Assembly: GCA_028583685.1 (NCBI GenBank)
Contig: JAMXIF010000043.1
Coordinates: forward strand, 11,664,558-11,728,557
DNA from: Petaurus breviceps papuanus
Lineage: Eukaryota; Chordata; Mammalia; Diprotodontia; Petauridae
Reading direction: 5' to 3'
Length of the DNA: 64,000 nucleotides
The translations under genes were made by a program, and so were the position numbers. Below the pieces are notes generated by a model. It was not told the origin of the DNA. It searched no databases and saw only the letters and a list, made by a program, of their open reading frames with translations. Of the stretch, positions 25,186 to 36,029 are shown piece after piece; position 1 is the stretch's first letter; each line of letters opens with the position of its first letter.

Positions 25186-25975
25186 TATCCTGGAAGTAAT
25201 AGAATCACTGAAAATTTGATCTCTTGTCTCTGCTCACCACCTCAGTTGAGACCCCTATCACTTCTTTCAGGGCTTTTGTTGCATCACCCTCATAATCTGT
25301 CTCACTGGTCAAGTCTCTCACTATTCCACTCCATCCTACATGTTGCTGCCAAAGTAAATTTCCTTAAGCATAAGTCTGATCATGTTTTCCCCTACTCGAC
25401 TAATACCAGTGGCTTTCTATTGACAAAAGGATCAAATGTAAACTCCTCTATTTAGTTTTTAAAATCCTATATGACTTGGCCTTAGCCTATTTTTTTGTAA
25501 CCTTGATGGACATAATTCCATTTCCTGAACTCTGTGATTCAGCCAAACTTGCCTTCTCTATTCCTTACAGATTAGTAATAGTTTATCTCTCATTTCTATG
25601 TCTTTGCACCAATCCTCCCCCATGCCTGGAATGCAATCCCTCCTTAGTTCTCTGTAATAGACTCCTCTTTTCATGTGAGATGTAGTTCTCCTGCATGAAG
25701 CTTCACTGGATTGATGCAACAGTTAGCACCTTTCCTTTCAATCTTTCTTATATTAAATGCATTTTATTTACTTGCATCTTTTTATTTCATATTTGTGGTG
25801 CCTATATTTCTTTATGTTCTTGTTTTTATATCAGTAAAAAGTCAGCCTCTTGTAAAAGTAGGTATTATTTCATAAGTTTTACTTGAATATCAAGTGCCTG
25901 GAATAGTGCCTGATATTCAAAATAGTATATTCTAAATAAATATCATTTGATTGCCTACTGAATAAAATATTCTTG
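25186..25975 (+). mobile_element. L2 LINE 3' end
   Basis: 'GTTGCTGCCAAAGTAAATTT' through 'AAACTCCTCTATTTAG', 'TTTGCACCAATCCTCCCCC', 'TGCCTGGAATGCAATCCCTC' and 'AATAGTGCCTGATATTC' to 'TAAATAAATATC' follows the L2 3' coding end and 3' UTR in order. Decayed throughout. Confidence 0.75.
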
Positions 25976-25989
25976 TATTTTAAAAAATC

Positions 25990-26560
25990 CTATCTAATCA
26001 TTCAAGGTTCTCTGCTCTGCTATTCTACCCTACTTTTCAGCCTTTTAAAATAACATTCTTCCCCTTTAACCACTCTATGCTACTGCCATATTCGAGTACT
26101 TAGAATTATAGCTACTATGCCATCTACCTTCCTACTTGCCACTTTTCAATCTCCTTTTGATCTCTCCCTCCTCTATAAATTTATGTCCATGACAATTCTC
26201 ATGCCTGAAATAGCATTCTCACATATTCACCTTTTAAAATTCTCCTATTCCTTTAAGGCTCAATTCAGATCCATATCTGCTTTGTAAAGCCTTCAATTCT
26301 CCATTCAGCCAATAATGGTTCCTCTTTCAGATCTCTCATGTTATTCTGTTGAAGTATCTCGACACTTGATCATATTTGTGTTATATGATGATCTTGTATT
26401 ACAGCTGTTTTAATACAGATTTCAGGCTTCTCCTTGCCCCTAGCAGATTGTAAGCTCTTTGTGGACAGGGTATATGCCTTTATTCAACTTCATAAATTAA
26501 ATCTCTAGTGCTGTGTGCCTTACACAAAGCCAATATTTCTTAAATATTCAATTTAATGGA
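25990..26560 (+). mobile_element. Second L2 3' end in tandem
   Basis: 'GGTTCTCTGCTCTGCTATTC', 'GGCTCAATTCAGATCCATAT', 'TTGTAAAGCCTTCAATTCTC' and 'GATTGTAAGCTCTTTGTGGA' again give the L2 3' end, repeating modules of the preceding copy. It is therefore a separate insertion. Confidence 0.65.
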
Positions 26561-26564
26561 ATTG

Positions 26565-27060
26565 AATGTGGTTGAAAAGCAAAGGATTGTGCTGCCCAGC
26601 ATGTCCAATCACCACCTTTCCAGTGTGGGACAAAACCACAAACATTATATGACAGTGACAGCACATCTCATGCTAAGCAAATTGAAAGTTCTCTGCCTGT
26701 GAAAACTTGTCTTTCATTTTCAGGGAAAGTTTGAGGGGAGAAATGAAACCCATTGTAGTTTTTCTCTTTCAAGTGACATCTCCAAAGCACAATTTGCTGT
26801 TTTGCCAGGTTTCCTGGCAGTGAAAAATGCCACAGCCCAGATCTAGGCTTTTCACTTTTGAGGTATAAGACCTTTGCTGGGCTCAAACAACACCCCACCA
26901 CAGAGCAAAGAACATCTTTTCTGCTACTGTCAGCAGGCAACGGCTGCAAGAATTGCCAAGGTTTACATAAGAAAAATCCCAAATGTTAATCTGCTTTTAC
27001 AACTAAGCTTGACCCAAGACTTTTTTTATGAGCTGCTGAAATACAGAGATAGCTATTTGC
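26565..27060. other. Non-repetitive stretch, candidate conserved element
   Basis: No repeat landmark over about 490 bp. Composition is even, with elements such as 'GACAAAACCACAAACATTAT', 'GACAGTGACAGCACATCTC' and 'TGCTACTGTCAGCAGG'. Overlapping ORFs of 104 and 96 codons run on opposite strands, so neither is convincing. Best reading: possible regulatory sequence. Confidence 0.25.
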
Positions 27061-27697
27061 TTTTAAAAATTTCATTTTTCTACCACCCATCCTCTCATTG
27101 TTGGGCATCTATGAGTTTGAAAGAATGGAATCCAATTCCTTACAAGGAAAAAGAAACAAAATAGAGATGAAAGAGAAGAAGGAAATACTGAAATAAGGAA
27201 CTGAATTAAAAGTAGGGAATAGTAAAAAAAAATTTAAAAAGGAGTAAATGAGTATTTCTCTGAATGAAGAGAGATGAATAAGGGTATTTTCCAGATCAAT
27301 ATTGAGAGTTTTTTTTAATATAATTTAACAAAAATAAATAGCCTAGAACATCCAATGGTTCCCCACTGCCTACCAAATTTCTTATCTTTGTATTCAAGAT
27401 GCTCCAAAATCCAGCTCTGACCAATGTTATTATATTTAAAGATGACTCAAAGCTTAGAAAAGCCTACATGTTGTAAGTAAAGACAGGACCCAAATCATTT
27501 CAATAGCCTAGAATAATGACTCCAAAAGGAATATGATTTTTCTAGAGAAATGTTTATTTTTAAAAATAATTTGAACTTTAAAAATCAAATGCATGCATTT
27601 AAAGAGCAGTTTGTGTGAAAAAGAACTATTGAACTGCAAGGTACAATGAATGAAAATTTTAACCTGGAAGTCAAAATATCTGAATTGAAAAGTACAG
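27061..27697. other. Gene-free stretch with an L2 scrap
   Basis: 'GGTTCCCCACTGCCTACCAA' and 'CAAGATGCTCCAAAATCCAG' at about 27355-27412 are an L2 fragment (sense). The rest is A-rich and anonymous. Confidence 0.45.
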
Positions 27698-28490
27698 TGT
27701 TTGGCAGAACAATGATGGCAGAGTAAAGGCAGGAACTTGCTTGAGCTCATTCCCCAATTACCTCTAGTACTTGTAAAAAATGACTCTAAACAAATTTTAG
27801 AACTACAGAACCCACAAAATGACAGAGTGAAACAAATTTCCTGCTGAAGACAGCCTGACAGGCCAACAGGAATTGTCTATCCCACCTGGCTGGTAGGAAA
27901 GTGCAGGTCCATGTGGGCCCTACAGTCACAGAACAACTGCACAGACCAGGCCAGAGCTGACCTCAGGGGACTGAATCGCTGGCAGTTGTAGTGATTTCCA
28001 GACTTCTCAATCCACAAATGCCAAAGACAAGTAAAAGGTCAGTGGGGAATCTCTGTTGGACCTGGGTGAGAGAACAGCACCATTCGGCCCCTGCCCCTGG
28101 GATGGGTGGAGGGGGTGGCAGCTGAAGTGGCAGCATCAGCGGCTGTTTCTGAAATTCTAGGCCCACAGATGGTGGGGGGACCAAGCAGTTGATCAGAGGG
28201 CAATTGCAAGAATCTCTTTGCTGATGCTGAGGTAGGATTCTTTTGGTTTGCCCTGTTTGGATGTGGTTCACAGTTCACAGGTAGTCTTGGGGTAAGGAGG
28301 AACACTGGCATGGCAGAGCTTGTGGCAGTTGTGGAGAGGGAATCCTCCTTACAGTTCTGGGCAGGTACCTTGATGTAGCTCTCACAACTGCTGTGCAAAA
28401 CCCCAGAAATTTGGGACACAGCTATCTCCACTCTGGAAGCAGAGTTCTACTGTGGCAAAGAGCTCAAAAGTCAAGTAAGTGACCGGAAAA

Positions 28491-29605
28491 ATGAGAAAAC
28501 AGAGGAAAAGAAATCAGACTACAGAATCCTTCTTTGGTGACAAAGAAGATCAAAACATAGACCCAGAAGAAGACAACAAAGTTGAAACTCCTGCATCAAA
28601 AGCCTCCAAGAAAAATATGAATTGGTTGCAGGCCATGGAGGAGTTCAAAAAGAAGTTGGAAAATCAAGTAAGAGAAGTAGAGGAAAACCTGGGAAGACAA
28701 ATGAGAGTGATGCAAGAAAATTATGAAAAGCAAGTCAACAGCTTGCTAAGGGAAACTCCCCCCAAAATACTGAAGAAAATAACACCTTTAAAAATACACT
28801 CAAATGGCAAAAGAGGTCCAAAAAAGCCAATGTGGAGAAGAATGCCTTAAAAAGCTGAACTGGCCATATGGAAAAGAAAATTCTAAAGTTCACTGAACAA
28901 AATAATTCCTTCAAAATTAGAATGAAGCAAATGTATCTAATGAATTTATAAGAAATCAAGATACTATAAAACAGATCCAAAAGGATGAAAAAATAGAAAA
29001 CAATGTGAAATATGTCATTGGAAAAACCACTGACCTGGAAAATAGATCCAGGAGAGACCATTAAAAAATTATTGGAATACCTGAAAGTCATAATAAAAAA
29101 AAGAGTCTAGACATAATCTTTCAAGAAATTATCAAGCAAACCTGCCCTGATATTCTAGAACCAGAGGGTAAAAAGGCAATTTAAAGAATTCATCAATCAC
29201 TTCTTGAAAAATATCCTAAAAAAAATTCTTAGGAGTATTATAGCCAAATTCTAGAGCTCCCAGGTCAACGAAAAAATATTACAAGCAGTCAGAAAGAAAC
29301 AATTTGTGTACTGTGAAAACACAATCAGGATAACACAAGATCTAGCAGCTTCTATATTAAGGGATCATAGGGCTTAGAATATGATATTCAGGAGTTCAAA
29401 GGATCTAGGATTAAAATCAAGAATCACTTACCCAGCAAAACTGAGTATACTACTTCAGGGGAAAATATGGATATTCAATGAAATAGAGTTCTTTCAAATA
29501 TTCTTGATGAAAAGACCAGAGGTGAACAGAAAAATTGACTTTCAAATACATGAATCAAGAGAAGCACGAAAAGGTAAACAGGAAAGAGAAGTCATGGAAA
29601 GATGA
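28491..29605 (+). pseudogene. L1-type ORF1 (nucleic-acid chaperone) of HAL1, broken
   Basis: The N-terminus MRKQRKRNQTTESFFGDK is followed by a heptad-rich coiled coil (about residues 45-95; AMEEFKKKLENQVREVEENL) as in L1 ORF1p. The RRM and C-terminal domain sequence follows in decayed form ('ATAGATCCAGGAGAGACC', 'CAAATTCTAGAGCTCCCAGG'). The last open frame (29381-29605) ends EARKGKQEREVMER. Frame changes after about residue 105 and several stops mean no full protein. The opposite-strand frame at 28735-29091 is a shadow. Confidence 0.8.
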
Positions 29606-29642
29606 TATTTATAACTCATGAGACTTTATTTTTAGTATTAGG

Positions 29643-29682
29643 ATAGTTGAAGGGAATATATATATATATTCCCTTCAACTAT
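29643..29682. repeat. Perfect 40-bp palindrome in HAL1 3' region
   Basis: Each arm is 20 bp: ATAGTTGAAGGGAATATATA and its exact complement. The left arm is normal HAL1 sequence, seen in the antisense copy at about 14951-14971 next to a TA-rich run. The right arm is an inverted duplicate of it. It is followed by TATG/TGTG simple repeat to about 29752. Confidence 0.9.
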
Positions 29683-30544
29683 AGGTATAGGTATGTATGT
29701 ATATATCTGTGTGTATGTATAGGTGTGTAAATGTATGTATGTGTGTGTATGACATAGACCGCACAGGATCAGTTGAATAAGAAGGGAAGATATCTAAAAA
29801 ATAAAATTAAGAGGTGAGAGAGTAATATACTGGGAGGAGAAAAGGAGAGTTAGTATAAGCAATAATAAAAGAGGCAAAAGAAAGCTGTTACAATGGAGGG
29901 GTAGAGCAGGCAGGTAAAAGGGAATGACTCAATCTTACTCTCATTGAATTTGGCTTAAGGAGGTAATAACATACATACTCAATTGGGTATCTTACCCTAC
30001 AGGAAAGTAGGGGGGAAGAGAATAAGAGGAGGGAATGATAGAAGGGAGAGCAGATTGGAGGAGGGGTAGTCAGAAGCAAATACCTTTGAAAAGGAACAGG
30101 GTCAAAGGAGAAAATAGAATAAATGGGGGCGGGATAGAATGAAGGGAAATATAATTAGTTTTTCACAATATGACTGCTATGGCATATGTATAACCTATAT
30201 TTAATTGCTTGTCTTTTCAATGGAGGTAAGTGGGGAGGGAACAAGGGAGAGAATCTGGAACTCAAAGTTTTAAACGCAAATGTTTAAAAAATTGTTTTTA
30301 TATGCAGCTATGAAATAAGATACACAGGCAATGTGGTATAGAAATCCATTTTGCCCTGCAAGAAGGTAAGGGGGAAGGGGCTAAGAGGGGGGAGACATAA
30401 GAGAGGGCAGATTAGGGCAAGGGGTACTAAGTATACTTATTATTTTGGGGTGGGGGTAGGGGAGAGATGAGGAAAAAATTTGTAACTCAAAATCATGTGG
30501 AAATGAATGTTTAAAACTAAAAATAAAATTTTTAAAAAATAGTT

Positions 30545-31668
30545 CTTTTCTCATAAGATGCAAATTCCTGGCACATACAGAATGTTGTGAACAAAATTTA
30601 ATTCACATTTTTATGCACACATACAGTGATTTTATATTAGAGCATATAATAATGAGCCTTTGCCTGGGATACAGTGATCTGGGTGGCTTCATGAAGCTCT
30701 TCAAAATCACTATGCTCCCCTGTAACCATTAGATTGTTGAGAGTCCCAGATTTGACTAGCCTCTGGCATTTTTCTGATGTGATAGAGGCTCTCTGTAAGT
30801 AGAGCTGTTTGGGTGTTGCCTCCATCCAAGGAAATCACTGGCAACCTTTTTGCCTTGTGTATTTTGTGATTCTTATTTATGTTTTTCTGTCAGTACCTTA
30901 AAGAGAATATACCAACTTTTCTTGAAGTCTCATTTTCTTTTGATTTAATATTTTAGGGGTATTCGTGTGACCACTTGGACTCTTCATCAGTCCTGATTTT
31001 TCTCTGCAAACATGTCCTTTTCTGATTATCCATGTTTGCAATTCTCCCTTTTAAAACACTTTTGCCACACATGCCATCCTATGTGCTGTGATGTATTGAT
31101 GCTCACCATGCGTCTTTTCACTATCCTCTGTGCTATTTGTAACTATAATTTTTCCAAGACCGTAGTGTTTTATGAGTCATAGCCATATAAGTTTAAGAAG
31201 GGATATTAGAGAGATGGGTTTGTGTAGCAATGAGAAGTTTGGGATCATTGGAACCAATGCAGTTTCCCAATCTCCTCTTACTCTATTTTGACCCTTGTTC
31301 ATAGTCCATTTGTAGAGACTTCCAAGTTATACATTTAGGTGGATTAATTCAAAAAGTCTTTTGTCCAGCTGCATGCTGCAATCTGGGCAATATTTATTTT
31401 TCATCCACTTTGTTTTTCCAAAGTGCATGGTTAAAGAAATTTCACTAACACTGTTTTAGAAGTCACTGAAGGGTTTTTTGGCGGGGCGGGGGGGGCTTGT
31501 TTTTGTTTTTTAGTGTTTGGACACTGCATAATTAATAAAGTCCACTTGCAGATAGGAGCATTTGAAGAATTTTACCTCTTTGAATGCTTCTTTTTTTATG
31601 CATAGGCCATCTTTCCTGACACTAGCTATTATCTTAGGTAAGCTTATGTATCTCTATTTTTTCTCACT
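30545..31668. other. Unidentified stretch
   Basis: No firm repeat call. A 62-codon minus frame (30637-30825) reads protein-like (FEELHEATQITVSQAKAHY). The area to about 31200 reads, on the minus strand, like decayed coding sequence with cysteines. It may be an old LINE or processed copy. No splice or poly-A evidence. A G-rich run lies at about 31480-31496. Confidence 0.3.
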
Positions 31669-32010
31669 TTATTTCTTTTAAAAAATCTTTTTAAAGAAAT
31701 TAAATTACTTCTGTGTATCCTTGGGCAAGTTACTTAACCTCAATTGCCCTCCAGAAAGCAAAAAAAAAAAAAAGAAATTAAATCACTTGTCTTTAGTTTT
31801 CAACATTCACTTCCATAAGTTTTGTTTTCTCCCCTTCCCTTCTCCTCCCCTCCCCAAGACAACTTGAAATCTGATATTGACTCTACACATACATTCCTAT
31901 TAAACATATTTTTCACATTATTCATGTTGTATAGAAGAATTTATAATGATTGGGAGGAAACCATAAGAAAGAAAAAAAATTAAACAAAAAAAAAAGTATA
32001 GTATTCTTAA
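31669..32010 (-). mobile_element. Antisense L1 3' UTR, split by a truncated SINE
   Basis: 'AAAGAAATTAAATCACTTG', 'TAGTTTTCAACATTCACTTCC' and 'CACATACATTCCTATTAAAC' follow a marsupial L1 3' end in reverse. The A/T-rich terminus is duplicated around a small SINE fragment (31711-31770). Confidence 0.6.
31711..31770 (+). mobile_element. Severely 5'-truncated SINE (about 60 bp)
   Basis: Only the SINE tail is present: 'TATCCTTGGGCAAGTTACTT', 'AACCTCAATTGCCCTCC' and a poly-A run. A 17-bp target duplication (AAAGAAATTAAATYACT, one mismatch) flanks it at 31694-31710 and 31771-31787. It is therefore a real insertion, truncated at the 5' end, and not a leftover of a longer SINE. Confidence 0.85.
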
Positions 32011-32598
32011 CTAGAGAAGTGACTTACCTTTTCAGACCCCAACTCCAGTATGATCAAAATATATCTTGAACAGTCTATTTGTTTATAAGGACAGATTTTT
32101 AGGAAGGATTCTGACAAATTGTAGAGTATTCATATTAAGAGAGCCAGGATAGTAAATAACCTTGAGGTCTTACCATATTACCATCATTTGAGGGCAACAG
32201 GAAGTATAGAGAAGAGTAGATTGGAGGGACCTTGATTGATGCCTTTTAATGTTTAAAAAGCTGCTATGTGAAGGACAAATTAGACTTTTTGGTCTCAGAG
32301 AGTGGAAGTGGCAGCAAGAGTTAGTTGTTTCAGAGATTTTTAGTTTGATATGGGTGTGGGGGGGGAACAAACCAAAAGAAAAACAAACACAAAACAAAAT
32401 CAAAACAAAATGCTTTCTAGCAAGTACAGTTCTTGAAAGGAGGTATAGCCAACTAGCTGTTTTCTTCAAGTCATTATTTTGTCTCTCACCTCTGTGAATT
32501 TTTTAAGCTGAACTTCATTCTTAGAATGTACTGCCTCCCCTCTACCTCTCAGTAGCTTTTCTTCTATCAAAACTCAGTCTTCACTCCTCAGTTTATTT
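32011..32598. other. Gene-free stretch
   Basis: Contains an A-rich (AAAACAAAAC)-like run at about 32375-32410. ORFs of 99 (minus) and 82 (plus) codons overlap and owe their length to this run. No gene. Confidence 0.4.
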
Positions 32599-32765
32599 AT
32601 TTATGTTTTGCTTTTTGGAGGGGGGAATGTAGGACAATTGGGGTTAAGTGACTAGCCTAAGGTCACAGGCTAGTTTTTGTGTTAAGTGTCTGAGGCCATA
32701 TTTGAACTCAGGTCCTCCTGACTCCAGGGCTGGTGCTCTATTCACTGCACCACCTAGGTGCCTCA
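32599..32765 (-). mobile_element. tRNA-derived marsupial SINE, antisense
   Basis: 'AAGTGACTAGCCTAAGGTCA', 'ATTTGAACTCAGGTCCTCCT' and 'TATTCACTGCACCACCTAGG' are the reverse of the SINE type at 2176. The 10-bp target duplication CAGTTTATTT lies at 32589-32598 and 32766-32775. Confidence 0.9.
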
Positions 32766-32775
32766 CAGTTTATTT

Positions 32776-32965
32776 TCCTAGGGCAATTTGCATAACTCCT
32801 TTGTCTCCACTACTTCATCTTATCAGTCCCCTTGACTTATCATTTTTCTTTACTCCAGCCCCACTGCAAGACATCTCCTAGAGGGCAAAGACTATTATCA
32901 TGGTCAATCTTTGTGTCTCCAGTTTGTAAGATAGTATTGTGCACAAACTAGCTCCCAAAGAGATG
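32776..32965 (+). mobile_element. L2 3'-end fragment
   Basis: 'GAGGGCAAAGACTATTATCA' and 'CAATCTTTGTGTCTCCAGT' follow the L2 3' end. The SINE at 32599-32765 lies against its left side. Confidence 0.5.
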
Positions 32966-33060
32966 TTTTGTGAATATATAGCAGCACCCCACACATAGAG
33001 AGACTCCCTTAGGGTAAGGGTTAGCTCCCTGAAAGGGAGGAAGAATATATTAATATATTT

Positions 33061-33135
33061 ATATATCTCTATCTTATCTCTTTCTCTCTCTCTCTCTTTC
33101 TCTCCCTCTCTCTCTCTCTCTCACTCTCTCTCTCA
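33061..33135. repeat. (TC)n microsatellite
   Basis: About 75 bp of nearly pure CTCTCT with a few interruptions. Confidence 0.95.
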
Positions 33136-34106
33136 AATCAAATCAAAGTCGACTGCAAGTCATCATTTCCCTGATGCCATGGTCCTCTGGAAGTTGTATC
33201 CCAAGGCCACCATTCTGCTCTTCTCAGAGAGGCAGGGTACCAGGCTAGAATTTTATCTATCTGCTTCCTTAAGTATTATTAGTCTAGTGGATATGATAGG
33301 GTTCAAGGTAACTTTTGATCTCTGTGTCATTGTTGGGAGAAAATTGAACCCCAAGCTCTACATCCAAGGCTTTACCACTTTCCCCCAAAAAATACCACCA
33401 TGGACATATGTAGTAAATCTCAAAGGCATATATCCCTAGGATATATCCTATTGAGAATAAGATAATTCAGTTCAAACAAAAGAGATTTCCTTGATCTCAT
33501 CCAAGGTAAAAACTCCCCAAAGTCTGTAAAGTAACTAGCTGGGGACAGGGACATGATGAAGACCATCTGCTCCTCGCATGTCTTCCCAGAGTCTTTTCCT
33601 TCAGCAACCTGAAGGGGGATTCTTGGCTTTTTCCATCTTCCTTCTCAAAGCAGGAAGAAAGAAGACCTCAAAGAGACTTGCCACTTCAAGAAGTTCAAAG
33701 AAGACTAGGGCTCTCTCATTCTCACTGACTCTGCTCTGCCACTCACATAGTTCAGAGTATTCAACTCCAGCAATAGGGAAAGAATTCCATACCAATGGGC
33801 CTTGGGAAAGAGGTTACAAATGAATTAATTCGATGGGAGAATGACCACTTTTAACGGGGGATACCAGATCAGGGAGGGCAAGTAAATTAAGACTTGGAGG
33901 CAAAAAGAAAAAGATAGGTAGGTAGTAGTTAAACATAGGAGTAGAGATTAGGTTGGAGGCATGAGCTGTGGTAATGTGGGTAGGGAGAAGACAATTGTCA
34001 TCCAAATATTTCATAATTTAAAAAAATCTAACTTCAAAAGAAAAGAATCCACTGCTCCAACCTATAAATCATATATCTAAATAGCAATTTCAGCTTTCTG
34101 TGTGGG
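33136..34106. other. Unidentified stretch
   Basis: 'GCAAGTCATCATTTCCCTGA' followed by 'GCCATGGTCCTCTGG' at 33157-33192 resembles the tail of a marsupial LINE-type repeat. The remainder (33.2-34.1 kb) has no recognised family. ORFs of 81-86 codons show no motif. No gene called. Confidence 0.35.
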
Positions 34107-34663
34107 TGTTATGGGAATCGAAATTTAAGATCTTTCCTGCCCCTAGGCCCTTTGATACCTTTAAGTGCACCTGGAGCCTGTGGCAGGAGGCTTGGTTTTT
34201 GGGAATACTTTTTGATTGGGCAGTGGGTCACGAGGGTTGGGACATTCTCCGAGCCAGGAGAAGACTATATAATCCCTGATATGAGGCTTTATTTTGAGGC
34301 TCACTTTGAGAAGTATTGTGTGATTTGACCAGATGAGACTCTGGGTAGTCATTGAGAATCCCCTGGCTTTGAAAACCCAGATGTTGATGCTTCCCTCTCT
34401 GGTAACTGACTAGGTATGGATGTAATGGTCAGACAGTTGGAGGCCTGTCTGCTGATATGTTTTTCTGTATTTGTTGTCTGCTTTTAACCTCTGTATTCTC
34501 TGAAGTTCAGGGTGCTGACCTTTTTGCTATGAACTTGGTAGATGATATATGTTTGATTAAAGCAAGATTGTTAACCCATTTTGAGTTGCTTTCCTTTAGA
34601 AAAGCAGATCTAAGAACCTGTGTTGTCAGCCACCCTGGGTATGCTGGGGTGCTTGCTGCTACA
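34107..34663 (+). mobile_element. Solo LTR, LTR family 1, copy B
   Basis: 557 bp, starting TGTTATGGGAAT and ending GCTTGCTGCTACA. It has a TATA-like 'GACTATATAAT' (about 34263-34273) and an ATTAAA signal near 34557. It is more diverged from copies A and C than they are from each other, and shares sub-blocks with copy D (for example 'TAACTGACTAGGTATGGATG'). Flanking pentamers GTGGG and GTAGG differ at one base, an aged 5-bp target duplication. Solo; no internal sequence. Confidence 0.85.
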
Positions 34664-34675
34664 GTAGGCCCTGCT

Positions 34676-34850
34676 ATTTTAATGCATATGTACATGCATA
34701 TATAATACACATATGTATACACATATACTCATAATTCATACATGTGTGTGAAGGTATGTGTTTTATGTAGGTTTGTATACATGTGCACATATATATAGAT
34801 ACGGAGATAGATAGATATAGACAGACAGACAGAATATGTTTGCCCAAATT
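34676..34850. repeat. TATG/TACA and GATA/GACA microsatellite cluster
   Basis: Alternating ATGTATAC, CATATAT, GATAGATA and GACAGACA units directly after solo LTR copy B. Confidence 0.8.
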
Positions 34851-35244
34851 CTCTAGTTTTGGCTGTCTCATATATTTGGAAGTTCTACTCCCCCTGGAAA
34901 TGACACTCTTCAATTCAGATACAGGATAAGAATAGAGAGGAGCTGACTGATATTCAGGAAGTTAGTAAGTTAATTGTTTGGAAATGAGTCCAAATCAGAT
35001 GGGGGAGAAGGCAGAATGAATTTGGAAACATTTCAGGGCAGAATATAAAGATGGAAAGAAATATAAAATCCATTTTTACTGGGTTGGGGGGGGTCATCAC
35101 AAAAATTTTAAATTGATATTAACCAATCAGCATCTCTTTAGGCATTGTACTCAAGGGTTTTTATTCTATGTATTACAACAAATCAGAAAATGACAAATAA
35201 CAGAGAAGTAAAAGATAGATTTTTAAGGTTGTTTGATGTTATTC

Positions 35245-35425
35245 ACAAATGATAGTCTTGAAGTCAGAACACCTGGGTTCCAGTCCTGACACTGTTGTTA
35301 TCTAGATGCTTGATTTTGGAGAAAAACAAAACCTCTCTAGATTTCTATTTCCTCATCTGTAAAATGAAAGATTTGGTCTGAATGATCTCTAAGGTATCTA
35401 CCTCTTAAATTCTGCAAATCTATAT
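35245..35425 (+). mobile_element. MIR, sense
   Basis: 'GAAGTCAGAACACCTGGGTT', 'CAGTCCTGACACTGTTGTTA' and 'CCTCATCTGTAAAATGAAAG' follow MIR in order. Confidence 0.75.
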
Positions 35426-35554
35426 ATAGTATTGTAATTGTTATTTCTCCCCTACAAAGCAAGTTTGGTTTAAAAAAAGAAAAGAAAATATAATCCCTAA
35501 CACATACTTAAATTTAACTCGATTGGATACAACCATAAAATAATTCATAAACTA

Positions 35555-35820
35555 TTCCTGCAAACATCATAATGTATTAGTTTGGGGCATTAACATGCCT
35601 GTTATTGCATCCTGGGTTCCCACAACTCTCCATCTGTTGACAAACTACCACTGCAAGCTATCAGAGCACAACACATTTGAAGGCCTTGGAGGCAGCTGTG
35701 AGACATTAATGCCCATTTCACATGTCTAAACTCCATGCCGGATTCCTCTGCAAAGTGACTACTGGGCTATTTCCTTCCAGATGTCTCAGCATGGAGCTAT
35801 GTTTGTTTATGTTATTTAAA
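35555..35820. other. Non-repetitive stretch, candidate conserved element
   Basis: No repeat landmark. Blocks such as 'GGCATTAACATGCCTGTTAT', 'CATCTGTTGACAAACTACCA' and 'AGACATTAATGCCCATTTCA' include TTAAT/ATTAA homeodomain-type cores and look like ancient non-coding sequence. No ORF. Confidence 0.3.
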
Positions 35821-35871
35821 GAAATCTTCTTCTTTGGCAGGGCACTCCTTTGAATCTATCCTATTCTGTGT

Positions 35872-35968
35872 GAGTGTGTGTGAGAGAGAGGAGGGGAGGA
35901 CAGACAGGCAAAGAAAGAAACAGAGTGAGAGAGAGAAAAGGGGAAAAAAAGAAAAAAAAAGGAGGATA
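35872..35968. repeat. TG/GA/A-rich low-complexity run
   Basis: (TGTG)n passes into (GAGA)n, then GGAAAAAAAG-type purine repeat. The 63-codon frame at 35834-36025 is a by-product. Confidence 0.85.
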
Positions 35969-36029
35969 TGGTTAAATGAACATAATCATGGGGTATTTTC
36001 CCCCTTCTCTTTAAAGGGAAAATAAATAT

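Larger units (their letters stand above)
27698..30540 (+). mobile_element. Full-length sense HAL1 (half-LINE-1)
   Basis: Starts at a decayed 'AACAATGATGGCAGAGTA' (the L1-type 5' end), with a 5' UTR of about 0.8 kb collinear with the antisense copy, ending in the shared 'GAGTTCTACTGTGGCAAAGA'. ORF1 (28491-29605) follows, then directly the 3' UTR with no ORF2. Two successive 3'-end modules are present: one to about 30300, the other from 'AGATACACAGGCAATGTGGT' to an A-rich tail at 30540. The antisense copy has only the first. At about 2.84 kb this is full length for HAL1. It contains a perfect palindrome at 29643-29682. No clear target-site duplication was found. Confidence 0.8.

Noticed and set aside
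27963-28431. 102- and 130-codon minus-strand ORFs
   Set aside because: They are shadows of the HAL1 5' UTR on the opposite strand; the proline/serine-rich text comes from GC-richer UTR sequence.
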